DNA from: UMGS1696 sp963643035
GTDB lineage: Bacteria > Bacillota > Clostridia > Oscillospirales > CAG-272
DNA: 8,361 bases
Direction of reading: 5' to 3'
NCBI GenBank assembly: GCA_963643035.1
Contig: CAVIKO010000079.1
Coordinates: forward strand, 1-8,361
The notes beneath the pieces were generated by a model. That model was given only the letters and a program-made list of their open reading frames with translations, had not been told where the DNA came from and did not search any database. This document shows positions 1 through 6,069 of this stretch, piece after piece; within the stretch, counting starts at the first letter, position 1; each line of letters opens with the position of its first letter. The position numbers and the translations under genes are program-made.

Positions 1-2
1 CT

Positions 3-704
3 TCCACGCCGCATGCGGAGATTCTGGAAGTTTGCAAGCCGCTGCTTCAGGAAAAGGGCTATACGCTCGACATTAAGGTCGTTTCCGATTATGTAACGCC
101 GAACCAGTTCACAGAGGATGGGGAAGTGGATGCGAACTACTTCCAGCACCAGCCGTACCTCGATTCCTTCAATGAAGAAAACAAGACCCACCTCGTATCC
201 GTTGCAAAGGTTCACTATGAGCCGTTTGCCATTTACCGCGGTACTGTAGATTCTCTCGATGCACTACCGGACGGCGCTGCCATTGCCGTTCCGAACGATA
301 CGACCAATGAAGCACGCGCGCTCCAGCTTCTTGCCGCTCAGGGATTAATCACTCTGAAGGAAGGCGTCGGTCTGACTGCTACCAAGAACGACATCACCGA
401 CAACCCGCACAACTACGACATCAAGGAAATGGAAGCCGCTCTTCTGCCGACTGTTCTCGATGAGGTGGCAGTGGCAGTCATCAACGGAAACTATGCTCTC
501 GGTGCAGGACTGAGTTCTAATGACTCTCTTGCTTCCGAGGATGCAGCCTCTGAAGCTGCCCAGACCTTTGCAAACGTTCTTGTCGTCAAGGAAGGCAACG
601 AGAACAATGCAGGTATCGTGGCTCTGAAGGAAGCTCTCCTGAGCGATACCGTCCGCGACTATATCAACAACACCTATGACGGTGCGGTTGTGCCGATTTT
701 CTAA
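3..704 (+). CDS. metQ: MetQ/NlpA-family ABC transporter substrate-binding lipoprotein (5' end missing)
   Basis: This is the C-terminal part of the periplasmic-type binding protein of a MetNIQ-like importer, which captures methionine (D- or L-) or a related ligand outside the membrane. The frame is open from the window edge, giving 233 visible residues; family members are usually about 270-285, so the signal peptide, lipobox and roughly the first 40 residues lie upstream. Family hallmarks seen: STPHAEIL at the left edge, the stretch around DANYFQHQPYL, the IAVPNDTTNEARALQLL segment, the NPHNYDIKEMEAALLP segment, and VINGNYALGAG before the C-terminal NNAGIVALKEAL. The permease and ATPase genes are not in view and are probably upstream, because the gene is followed directly by a long hairpin. 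Methionine is the commonest ligand of the family, but specificity cannot be read from the fragment. Confidence 0.93.
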   Translation, partial: STPHAEILEVCKPLLQEKGYTLDIKVVSDYVTPNQFTEDGEVDANYFQHQPYLDSFNEENKTHLVSVAKVHYEPFAIYRGTVDSLDALPDGAAIAVPNDTTNEARALQLLAAQGLITLKEGVGLTATKNDITDNPHNYDIKEMEAALLPTVLDEVAVAVINGNYALGAGLSSNDSLASEDAASEAAQTFANVLVVKEGNENNAGIVALKEALLSDTVRDYINNTYDGAVVPIF

Positions 705-725
705 GACAGACAGACAATAGAGTAC

Positions 726-770
726 GAAATCTCCCCGGCGTATCAGAGTGAATGCGACCGGGGAGATTTC
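726..770 (+). terminator. Hairpin at the 3' end of the metQ transcript
   Basis: A perfect 13-bp inverted repeat, GAAATCTCCCCGG (726-738) with CCGGGGAGATTTC (758-770), encloses a 19-nt loop and begins 21 bases after the metQ stop. Only a short T-rich run follows (TTTCTT), so it may act as an intrinsic terminator or as a 3'-end stabilising stem. Confidence 0.7.
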
Positions 771-789
771 TTCGTATGCATGAGAGAAT

Positions 790-824
790 AAAAAAAATCC
801 GGAAACGACTCGTTCCGGATTTTT
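790..824 (-). terminator. Rho-independent terminator of the tRNA-Pro gene
   Basis: A 12-bp stem, AAAAATCCGGAA (793-804) with TTCCGGATTTTT (813-824), has an 8-nt loop. Read on the minus strand it starts four bases past the tRNA 3' end and is followed by eight U residues. On the plus strand it also ends in five T, so it can back up the metQ hairpin. Confidence 0.85.
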
Positions 825-827
825 CTA

Positions 828-900
828 TCTGAGTGACTGGACTTGAACCAGCGGCCTCTACCACCCCAAGGTAGCGCGCTACCAACTGCGCCACACCCAG
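828..900 (-). tRNA. tRNA-Pro (anticodon GGG)
   Basis: The reverse complement folds into a complete 73-nt cloverleaf. The 7-bp acceptor stem CTGGGTG/CACTCAG has one G-U pair. The D arm is GCGC-AGTTGGTA-GCGC with the GG pair in the loop. The anticodon arm is CTACC-TTGGGGT-GGTAG, giving anticodon GGG, which reads CCC and CCU proline codons. The 5-nt variable loop is followed by the T arm GCTGG-TTCAAGT-CCAGT. The discriminator base is A and CCA is not encoded (the next bases are TAG), so CCA must be added after transcription. The gene stands alone, opposite to its neighbours, with its own promoter and terminator. Confidence 0.95.
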
Positions 901-930
901 ATATACTGCATGGCTTCCAACAGCTTCTAT

Positions 931-959
931 ATTATAGCACCAAATGACTTTTTTGTCAA
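931..959 (-). promoter_or_regulatory. Consensus sigma-A promoter of tRNA-Pro
   Basis: On the minus strand, TTGACA (954-959) and TATAAT (931-936) are both perfect matches separated by exactly 17 bp. The expected start near 924 leaves a leader of about 24 nt before the mature tRNA, as is usual for strongly expressed stable RNA. Confidence 0.93.
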
Positions 960-1165
960 GGGATTTTCATGATTTTTCTCTGGTTTTCTATTCTGGCATA
1001 GTATACCTCTACGTTTTTTACGTATCATGCCAAGGATTGCGGTGCAGTGTCGGCTTTTTCCATTGTAGGAGCAAATTGCTGGATATTTTTGTCTGTATAT
1101 CGGGAACTTTTTCACTGCTGTTTCGTCTAATCTGACAGAGAACAAAATGGAGAGGAGAAACGACC
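960..1165. other. Gap between the tRNA promoter and the DUF4349 gene
   Basis: About 200 AT-rich bases. I see no convincing promoter for the downstream gene. The only structure is a weak imperfect hairpin at 994-1032: TGGCAT and ATGCCA arms, with a further GTAT/GTAT pairing after a mismatch. The short reading frames here have no ribosome site or recognisable product. Confidence 0.5.
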
Positions 1166-2182
1166 ATGAAACGAAACCCTATGAGAACTCTTGTACTCTT
1201 TGCTTCTGCGCTTTTTCTGCTTTCCTCCTGCAGCAGTGATGCAAAGTCCAGCGAAGATAGCATACTCTACGCGGAAAACGATACTATCATTTCCTATGGA
1301 TACGATCCCGGTGACTATGAGGAATGGGATGTGTCGGTGGAAGAATCCGGCATGACAATGGCGGAAACGGCTTCCATGCAGACGAATGCTGTATCCTCCC
1401 AGGAGAGCGTGGCGGAGAACGATCTCGAAAACCGGAAGCTTATCAAAAATGCCAATCTCTCCATCGAAACGCAGACCTTTACCGACTGCATCAATGCGTT
1501 AACAGCACAGATCCGCGAATGCGGTGGGTATATCGAGAATTCCAGCGTATACGGTAATGCGGAATACGAGCGGCGGAACGCAAATTACACGATTCGCGTG
1601 CCGGAGGATCGGTACGAGAACTTCCTGGAAGGCGTGGCGATGGTCGGTAGCGTGGTCAGCCGCACAGAATCCGTTGAGGATGTGACCTTACAATACACCG
1701 ATGTGGAAAGCCGGATTCGCTCCCTGGAAACCGAATACAATACGTTGCTCGCCATTCTCGAAAAATGCGATAACGTGTCCGATGTAATCGAGGTACAGAA
1801 TAGGATCACCGACGTGACCTATGAGCTGGACAGCTATAAATCCAGACTGCGTATGTATGACAATCTCATTTCCTATTGTACTATCTATGTGAATGTGAGC
1901 GAGGTTCGCACCTATACCGAGCCGACAGAGAACATCACTCTGTGGCAGCGTATCACTCGCACCATACGCGACAATTACGTTGATCTGGGCGACGGGCTGA
2001 TCGATTTCTTTATCTGGTTCGTCTCCGCACTGCCGATTCTTCTTGTGATTGCTGTAATAGTACTTCTGATCGTGCGTGCTGTGCGCCGTACCCGTCGAAA
2101 ACGGAACGAACGGAAAAAGGCGGCAGAGATCACAAAGGATTTGCCGAAGGAGAAACAGAAGGAGTCGGACGACAAAATCTGA
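1166..2182 (+). CDS. DUF4349 domain-containing lipoprotein
   Basis: A membrane-attached extracytoplasmic protein of unknown biochemical role. Residues 1-21 form a lipoprotein signal peptide (basic start, hydrophobic core) ending in the lipobox LSSC, so Cys22 is the likely lipidated residue. Residues 23-88 are a Ser/Glu-rich spacer. The DUF4349 domain runs from about 89 to 305: it opens with NRKLIKNANLSIET, has the conserved region around RIPEDRYENF-like residues 144-153, and a central predicted coiled coil around 178-232 (repeated charged and leucine positions, including DVIEVQNRI). Residues 282-305 are one transmembrane helix, followed by a very basic cytoplasmic tail (306-338). This N-lipid plus C-terminal membrane anchor arrangement is usual for the family. 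GGAGAGGAG at 1150-1158 supports the ATG at 1166. The SanA-like gene follows 122 bp later across a repeat with no clear terminator, so the two could be co-transcribed. Confidence 0.88.
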   Translation: MKRNPMRTLVLFASALFLLSSCSSDAKSSEDSILYAENDTIISYGYDPGDYEEWDVSVEESGMTMAETASMQTNAVSSQESVAENDLENRKLIKNANLSIETQTFTDCINALTAQIRECGGYIENSSVYGNAEYERRNANYTIRVPEDRYENFLEGVAMVGSVVSRTESVEDVTLQYTDVESRIRSLETEYNTLLAILEKCDNVSDVIEVQNRITDVTYELDSYKSRLRMYDNLISYCTIYVNVSEVRTYTEPTENITLWQRITRTIRDNYVDLGDGLIDFFIWFVSALPILLVIAVIVLLIVRAVRRTRRKRNERKKAAEITKDLPKEKQKESDDKI

Positions 2183-2206
2183 AAAACAAATTCAACGAAA
2201 AATTCA

Positions 2207-2284
2207 GGAAGCCTCTGATTTAAGGTTATTTTTGCGATAAAAGTCCCTATATTTCAGCCTAAATCCGATGTATTCAGAGGTTCC
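2207..2284 (+). repeat. Palindromic intergenic repeat, copy A (78 bp, one inner arm deleted)
   Basis: Imperfect terminal inverted repeats: GGAAGCCTCTGA at the left (2207-2218) and TCAGAGGTTCC at the right (2274-2284). The interior is almost identical to copy F at 8274-8361, including the shared segment GTCCCTATATTTCAGCCT. Relative to F it lacks about 10 bases (TTTATCGCAA) that make up the right arm of the inner hairpin. The repeat ends eight bases before the ribosome site of the next gene. Flanking bases are TCA on the left and TTA on the right, a possible degenerate 3-bp target duplication of TNA type (inference). Confidence 0.82.
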
Positions 2285-2304
2285 TTAGAAAAGGGAGTCC
2301 CATC

Positions 2305-3078
2305 ATGAAACGATCTGCCGCGCAGTATAGGCCCAAAATCCGCAAAAGTGTCCTGTGGCACAACTGTATCGGATATGCCATTGCGCTGTTTTCTCTGGCT
2401 GTTTTGGTGACGCTTGGGGTAAACGCTGCTATGCTTGTCGGAATGCGCGGCTCCATCGTGACCATAAACGATCTGCCGACGGATGCGGATTGTGTGCTGG
2501 TGCTTGGAGCAGGGGTGCGTGCGGATGGAACGCCCAGTTTGATGCTTGCCGACCGGATCGCGACAGGGGTATCGATATACGAAAAGATAGGTGGTACGAA
2601 ATTGCTGATGAGCGGCGATCACGGAAAGCCAGATTACGATGAGGTGAACTGCATGAAACGGGAAGCGATTCGTGCCGGGGTGCCGTCGGAAGATATTTTC
2701 ATGGATCACGCCGGATTTTCGACCTATGATTCCCTGTATCGTGCAAAATACATCTTTGGTGCGCAGAAAATCATCATCGTGACACAGGAGTACCACCTCT
2801 ATCGTGCCCTATATCTTGCAAATGCACTCGGTCTGGATGTGGTCGGTGTCGCAGCGGACAGACAATCATACGCGGGACAATCGCTCCGGGATGCACGGGA
2901 AGCGATTGCACGCGTCAAGGATATGGTGTTTGCTATCTGGCAGCCTGAAGCCTCCGTGACTGGCAGCGCGATTTCTCTCTCGGGAAACGGCGACATAACC
3001 AACGATAAAACAGATGTCATGTACATACACGAGAATCTGTGGAACCGTTTTGTCGGCAAGAGACTATCGGGTGTGTGA
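2305..3078 (+). CDS. SanA/YdcF-like (DUF218) membrane protein
   Basis: A DUF218-family protein of the SanA/ElyC/YdcF group. In enterobacteria these influence envelope barrier function and lipid-carrier or peptidoglycan metabolism; the reaction is not established. Residues 1-17 are basic and cytoplasmic, and about 20-48 form one transmembrane signal anchor. The DUF218 domain covers about 60-215, exposed outside. It shows DCVLVLGAGV (62-71), TPS with an arginine (Arg84) in the following helix, LLMSGDHG (100-107), the acidic YDE (111-113), GVPSEDI (125-131), GFSTYDS (137-143), IFGAQKIIIVTQ (150-161) and YHLYRALYLA (163-172). These match the order of the conserved family motifs. The 257-residue length is typical of SanA-like members. 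AGGGAG at 2292-2297 decides the ATG at 2305. Residues 220-257 are a Ser/Asn-rich tail I cannot assign. No transporter or cell-wall gene flanks it to narrow the role. Confidence 0.9.
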   Translation: MKRSAAQYRPKIRKSVLWHNCIGYAIALFSLAVLVTLGVNAAMLVGMRGSIVTINDLPTDADCVLVLGAGVRADGTPSLMLADRIATGVSIYEKIGGTKLLMSGDHGKPDYDEVNCMKREAIRAGVPSEDIFMDHAGFSTYDSLYRAKYIFGAQKIIIVTQEYHLYRALYLANALGLDVVGVAADRQSYAGQSLRDAREAIARVKDMVFAIWQPEASVTGSAISLSGNGDITNDKTDVMYIHENLWNRFVGKRLSGV

Positions 3079-3123
3079 CGGAAAATCAACAATCAAAAAG
3101 CAGGAAATACTGAAAATTGCATC

Positions 3124-3152
3124 TTGACAACGGTACGTCTGCACGGTATACT
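3124..3152 (+). promoter_or_regulatory. Strong sigma-A promoter upstream of the ThyX-like gene
   Basis: TTGACA (3124-3129) and TATACT (3147-3152) are separated by 17 bp. The expected start is near 3159, inside the palindromic repeat that begins at 3156, so the leader of about 138 nt opens with that repeat. No terminator is visible between the SanA-like gene and this promoter. Confidence 0.85.
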
Positions 3153-3155
3153 ATA

Positions 3156-3238
3156 GAAAGCGCTGATTTAAGGTCGTTATTGCGCAAAAAAACATAATCG
3201 GGAAATTTGCGCAATAACGCGATTGATTCGGCGTTTCC
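3156..3238 (+). repeat. Palindromic intergenic repeat, copy B (83 bp) in the 5' leader of the ThyX-like gene
   Basis: The ends are imperfect inverted repeats, GAAAGCGCTGATTTAAGG at the left and the complement of GGAAACGCCGAATC at the right. The core is a perfect 14-bp stem, CGTTATTGCGCAAA (3175-3188) with TTTGCGCAATAACG (3206-3219), around a 17-nt loop. The left arm shares GCTGATTTAAGGT with copy A, but the inner stem differs. TA flanks both ends. Transcribed from the promoter just upstream, it would form a long hairpin at the 5' end of the mRNA. Confidence 0.82.
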
Positions 3239-3296
3239 TATTCAGTATATCGTGCAGACGGTTTTACCGTTTGTATCGCACAGGAGAACAAAACAC

Positions 3297-3923
3297 ATGA
3301 TTGAAATACAGAATACCGCAGTGATGAACATAGAGGGGGCGATTCGCGGTGCCCGCAATCCGATGAACAGCTGGGCGAAAAGCGACAGCTATACGGATAA
3401 AGAGGGAACATTCCGGCTTGGAGATGCGGATCTGGAGTTGGCATGTCGGCTCATCCATTCCGGAACCGATCATCGTAAATTCATCCGGCAGATTTTCGTG
3501 TCCGTTGATGTTTCCGCACCATTGTACTGGTGGAAAGAATTTGATACCTACAAGGTCGGAACCGTCGCCAATTCCACAAGCACCATGCACAAGATTCATG
3601 CCAAACCCTTTTCCCGCACGGATTTTTCCTGTGACCGCATGACACCGGCAGCCCTTGATTGTCTCGATCACATCATTACGGTACTGGAAAAACGGCGGCA
3701 GGTCTTTGTCGAAACAAAAGAACGCGCAGCATGGGACGATATGATTCAACTGTTGCCGTCGAGTTATATCCAGATGCGTACCTGTACGCTCAATTACGAG
3801 AATCTTTTGAACATCTATTTTGCCCGCCGTGCGCATAAACTGCCCGAGTGGCACATATTCTGTGATTGGATTCTAACGCTGCCGTATATGGATGTGTTTA
3901 CCAAGGCGGCAGTACGGGAATGA
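3297..3923 (+). CDS. ThyX-like protein lacking the RHR signature (function unknown)
   Basis: A 208-residue protein that I recognise as a distant, widespread Bacillota and phage relative of flavin-dependent thymidylate synthase (ThyX), not a standard ThyX. Residues 57-104 hold TDHRKFIRQIFVSVDVSAPL and then WWKEFDTYKVGTVANSTS, which sits where ThyX proteins carry their RHR-x7-S motif. No RHRxxS is present. Residues 151-191 (QLLPSSY, RTCTLNYENLLNIYF, RRAHKLPEW, FCDWI) resemble the C-terminal ThyX helices that bind flavin and dUMP. GGAG at 3283-3286 and ATG at 3297 give the start; an earlier in-frame TTG at 3207 falls inside the repeat stem and is rejected. It is read from the promoter at 3124-3152, and the CDF gene follows 81 bp later. 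Whether it binds FAD or nucleotide, or methylates anything, cannot be told from sequence. The family call is from memory of conserved segments. Confidence 0.68.
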   Translation: MIEIQNTAVMNIEGAIRGARNPMNSWAKSDSYTDKEGTFRLGDADLELACRLIHSGTDHRKFIRQIFVSVDVSAPLYWWKEFDTYKVGTVANSTSTMHKIHAKPFSRTDFSCDRMTPAALDCLDHIITVLEKRRQVFVETKERAAWDDMIQLLPSSYIQMRTCTLNYENLLNIYFARRAHKLPEWHIFCDWILTLPYMDVFTKAAVRE

Positions 3924-4004
3924 TCCGGTGTGATACATTTGCGCACGGAATCTGTTGATTTTGTTCGGATAACGCCATGTCGGATCGGGAAAGGAGCGAA
4001 TGAT

Positions 4005-5168
4005 ATGGAAAACCTTTTGGATTCCGCAAAAAAATTCCGGATCGGCAAATTGGCGGGTGTTGTTGGGATCGTCGTGAATCTCCTTCTTTTTTCCCTCAAA
4101 CTTATCGCGGGACTGTTCATCGGGAGTATGGCAATGGTCGCGGATGCTGTAAACAACGTAACCGATGCCGCCTCATCTATACTGGTGCTGCTCGGCTACG
4201 TATTTGCCGCCAAGCCCGCCGACCGCAGACATCCCTATGGTCATGCACGTATGGAGCATCTCTGCTCCCTGATGATCTCTATCCTTGTAACCATCCTCGG
4301 CATTGAACTGTTCACTTCCTCATTCGATACATTGCTGGAAAGCGATGGCGCGGGAGCGGCATTTTCTCCGATTGCCATTGGAATTATGGGCTTCTCCATT
4401 ACGGTCAAAATCTCCCTCGCTATCTTCTATAGTCAGATTGGCAAACGGATCGATTCGGCGTCTCTCCGTGCATCCGCTATGGACAGCATCGGCGATGTAT
4501 GTGCGACAGGCGCTGTGATCGCGGGAATGTTCCTGACCCCAGTACTTGGCCCGAAAACGGACGCGGTACTGGGGATGCTGATTGCTGCGTATATCTTTGT
4601 CATGGGTGTGCGGCTTATTGTAGATGGTGTGAATATTCTTCTGGGCGAGGCACCGGATGTGGAACTGGTGCGCAGGATTGTCGTCAAACTGAAAAGCTAT
4701 GAAGGTGTGCTGGGTATCCATGATCTCGTGATCCACAATTACGGTTTAGACAAATACTTTGTAACGGTACATGTGGAGATGGATGCGGCGCGGGATATTT
4801 TAGAGTCGCACGAGTGTATCGATCGCATGGAGGCGGATATGAACCGGGATATGGGCATCCAGCTCGTTGTGCATCTTGACCCGATCTGTCTCTCAGACGA
4901 ACGAATCAACCATCTGCGCGCTGAGGTTCAGTCGATTACTTCTGAGATCTCGAGCGAATATTCCTCGCCGCTGTCCATGCACGATTTCCGCGCCGTTTTC
5001 GGACCAAATCGCACGAATCTCATCTTCGACATTGCAACAACCGACGATATACCGTTGACCAATGAGGAACTTGTGGAAGCTTTGCGCACGGAGATTCGGA
5101 AACGCTGTGGAGAAAACTACCATGCCGCTATCACCATCGACCGGGATTACACCTCCAATCGATATTGA
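4005..5168 (+). CDS. Cation diffusion facilitator (CDF) family transporter, probably Mn/Zn/Fe export
   Basis: A 387-residue membrane antiporter expected to export a divalent metal in exchange for protons. Six hydrophobic segments lie at roughly 16-40, 44-66, 87-108, 120-142, 160-181 and 186-205. The metal site appears as Asp47-x3-Asn51 with Asp54 in TM2 (ADAVNNVTDA) and Asp160-x3-Asp164 in TM5 (MDSIGD). The DxxxD in TM5, not HxxxD, is the pattern associated with Mn-type and some Fe/Zn-type CDFs, so Mn is plausible but unproven. The loop motif HPYGHAR is at 76-82. The cytoplasmic ferredoxin-like domain (about 215-295) includes IHDLVIHNYG. A further 90 residues (297-387) form a second alpha/beta segment starting near SMHDFRAVFGPN, longer than the roughly 300-residue classic CDFs but usual in many Bacillota homologues. 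AAAGGAG at 3990-3996 supports ATG 4005 over the in-frame GTG at 3930. It probably shares the transcript of the ThyX-like gene and ends at a strong terminator. Confidence 0.92.
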   Translation: MENLLDSAKKFRIGKLAGVVGIVVNLLLFSLKLIAGLFIGSMAMVADAVNNVTDAASSILVLLGYVFAAKPADRRHPYGHARMEHLCSLMISILVTILGIELFTSSFDTLLESDGAGAAFSPIAIGIMGFSITVKISLAIFYSQIGKRIDSASLRASAMDSIGDVCATGAVIAGMFLTPVLGPKTDAVLGMLIAAYIFVMGVRLIVDGVNILLGEAPDVELVRRIVVKLKSYEGVLGIHDLVIHNYGLDKYFVTVHVEMDAARDILESHECIDRMEADMNRDMGIQLVVHLDPICLSDERINHLRAEVQSITSEISSEYSSPLSMHDFRAVFGPNRTNLIFDIATTDDIPLTNEELVEALRTEIRKRCGENYHAAITIDRDYTSNRY

Positions 5169-5173
5169 AATAT

Positions 5174-5210
5174 AAAAAATCCTTCCTCAGAAGATCGGGA
5201 AGGATTTTTT
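5174..5210. terminator. Bidirectional terminator between convergent genes
   Basis: A 13-bp perfect stem, AAAAAATCCTTCC (5174-5186) with GGAAGGATTTTTT (5198-5210), has an 11-nt loop. T-tracts occur on both strands, so it serves the CDF gene (plus) and the lipoprotein gene (minus), whose stop lies 13 bases away. Confidence 0.93.
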
Positions 5211-5222
5211 GGTATCTATTAC

Positions 5223-5753
5223 TCAGCCGATGCTGGCGGGCAGATCAAGATTGAAGGTGACGGTGTACGTGGAGAATTCCAGAATCACCTTGTATGTGCC
5301 GACGGGAACCGATTCATCCCCGGCGGACAATTTCACAGCAACGCCGGAGTAAAAGCCTTTCTCATTGAGAAATGTTTCGCTTGCCGCCATATCGATGGAT
5401 CCGTTTACGAGATATGCTGCGCCATCACCGGAAAACACGGCGTCGCACGGTTCGCCTTCTTTATAAATAATGTAGGGATCATCAAACCGAACGGTCAACA
5501 GTCCGCTGGTACTGTCATAGGATGGATTGCCGTCTGTCTCGGTAGGAACAAGCACATCGTGCTGGATATATTCCGTCTCTGCTTCGGTTTGCGCTTCTGT
5601 TTCCGTTTCAGATTCCGTTTGCTCTTCGTTTTCTGTCATGGATTCCGTGTTCGCTTCCAAATTCGTTTCCGTTTCCTCGTTCGCGCTGCCACAAGATACA
5701 CAGACCAGGGCAAGGAACAGGGCGCATATCAACGTGAGATACTTCTTTTGCAT
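5223..5753 (-). CDS. Small lipoprotein with Glu/Thr-rich linker (unknown function)
   Basis: A 176-residue secreted, probably lipid-anchored protein I do not recognise. Residues 1-20 are a signal peptide (MQKK, then a hydrophobic core) ending in VSC, so Cys21 is the likely lipidated residue; the residue at -3 is itself Cys, slightly off the classic lipobox. Residues 24-62 are a low-complexity linker of Glu and Thr (TESETETEAQTEAETE at 46-61), typical of Clostridia surface lipoproteins, where it spaces the domain from the membrane. The C-terminal domain (about 64-176) is rich in alternating hydrophobic residues (GLLTVRF, GVAVKLSAG, GTYKVILEFSTYTVTFNLDL), suggesting a small beta-sandwich or Ig-like fold. 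AGGAG at 5762-5766 precedes the ATG (minus-strand start at 5753). The gene stands alone with its own promoter and shares the terminator with the CDF gene. Confidence 0.85.
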   Translation of the reverse strand: MQKKYLTLICALFLALVCVSCGSANEETETNLEANTESMTENEEQTESETETEAQTEAETEYIQHDVLVPTETDGNPSYDSTSGLLTVRFDDPYIIYKEGEPCDAVFSGDGAAYLVNGSIDMAASETFLNEKGFYSGVAVKLSAGDESVPVGTYKVILEFSTYTVTFNLDLPASIG

Positions 5754-5788
5754 GGTTACATCTCCTGCTATTCTTCTTTTTGCACTTT

Positions 5789-5797
5789 ATTATAGCA
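5789..5797 (-). promoter_or_regulatory. Extended -10 promoter of the small lipoprotein gene
   Basis: On the minus strand TGCTATAAT shows a perfect -10 (5789-5794) with the TG extension (5796-5797). No good TTGACA lies 16-18 bp upstream, as is common for extended -10 promoters. The expected leader is about 30 nt. Confidence 0.7.
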
Positions 5798-5888
5798 TAT
5801 TCTGTTGGAAAAGTATAGCGGATTTTTTGAATTTTTCGCACCACAGAGCGGAACGGAAAATTCAATGATAAAAAATTTGCATATTCTA

Positions 5889-5916
5889 TTGCAATTTTTA
5901 GAAAAAACGATATAAT
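5889..5916 (+). promoter_or_regulatory. Promoter of the Gfo/Idh/MocA gene
   Basis: TTGCAA (5889-5894) and a perfect TATAAT (5911-5916) lie 16 bp apart, in an AT-rich divergent intergenic region. A start near 5923 gives a leader of about 147 nt before ATG 6070. Confidence 0.7.
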
Positions 5917-5925
5917 TGTACTTGA

Positions 5926-6022
5926 GAAAATGCCGATTACGGATTGTTATTGCGCAAATACTCGATGGGGGCAGCGTATCCCCGGCAAACCGCTGATGTA
6001 AGGTTGAGGTATGAAGCGGTTT
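5926..6022 (+). repeat. Structured leader holding two half-copies of the intergenic repeat (C1, C2)
   Basis: C1 (about 5926-5960) reads GCCGATTACGG then GTTATTGCGCAAA, which matches the reverse complement of the right half of copy B. C2 (about 5987-6003) reads AAACCGCTGATGTAAGG, 15 of 17 bases matching the left end of copy B. Between them, GGGG (near 5968-5971) can pair with CCCC (5980-5983). AAACCGC (5987-5993) can pair with GCGGTTT (6016-6022), and a T-run ending at 6024 follows. This could be a decayed repeat, or a leader with attenuator-like hairpins; I cannot tell which. Confidence 0.55.
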
Positions 6023-6069
6023 TTAAAAATATAGGCTGTGCCTGAACAAAACAGTGAGGTAGTTTGGAT

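Noticed and set aside
664..894. Minus-strand open frame of 76 codons over the tRNA region
   Set aside because: It lies across the tRNA-Pro gene and its terminator; the apparent protein is a translation of the tRNA.
828..900. tRNA-Pro as an integration site for a mobile element
   Set aside because: No integrase, no direct repeat of the tRNA 3' end and no phage genes are in the window.
944..1135. Short plus-strand open frame before the DUF4349 gene
   Set aside because: It is phenylalanine/cysteine-rich translation of AT-rich intergenic DNA, overlaps the tRNA promoter, and has no ribosome site.
2254..2796. Minus-strand open frame of 180 codons opposite the SanA-like gene
   Set aside because: It is antisense to a clear DUF218 protein and its composition is not protein-like.
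3207..3296. Upstream TTG start adding 30 residues to the ThyX-like protein
   Set aside because: The TTG is inside the right arm of the palindromic repeat and has no ribosome site; ATG 3297 has GGAG at suitable spacing.
3930..4004. GTG start adding 25 residues to the CDF transporter
   Set aside because: The extension precedes the normal family N-terminus, and ATG 4005 has a strong AAAGGAG site.
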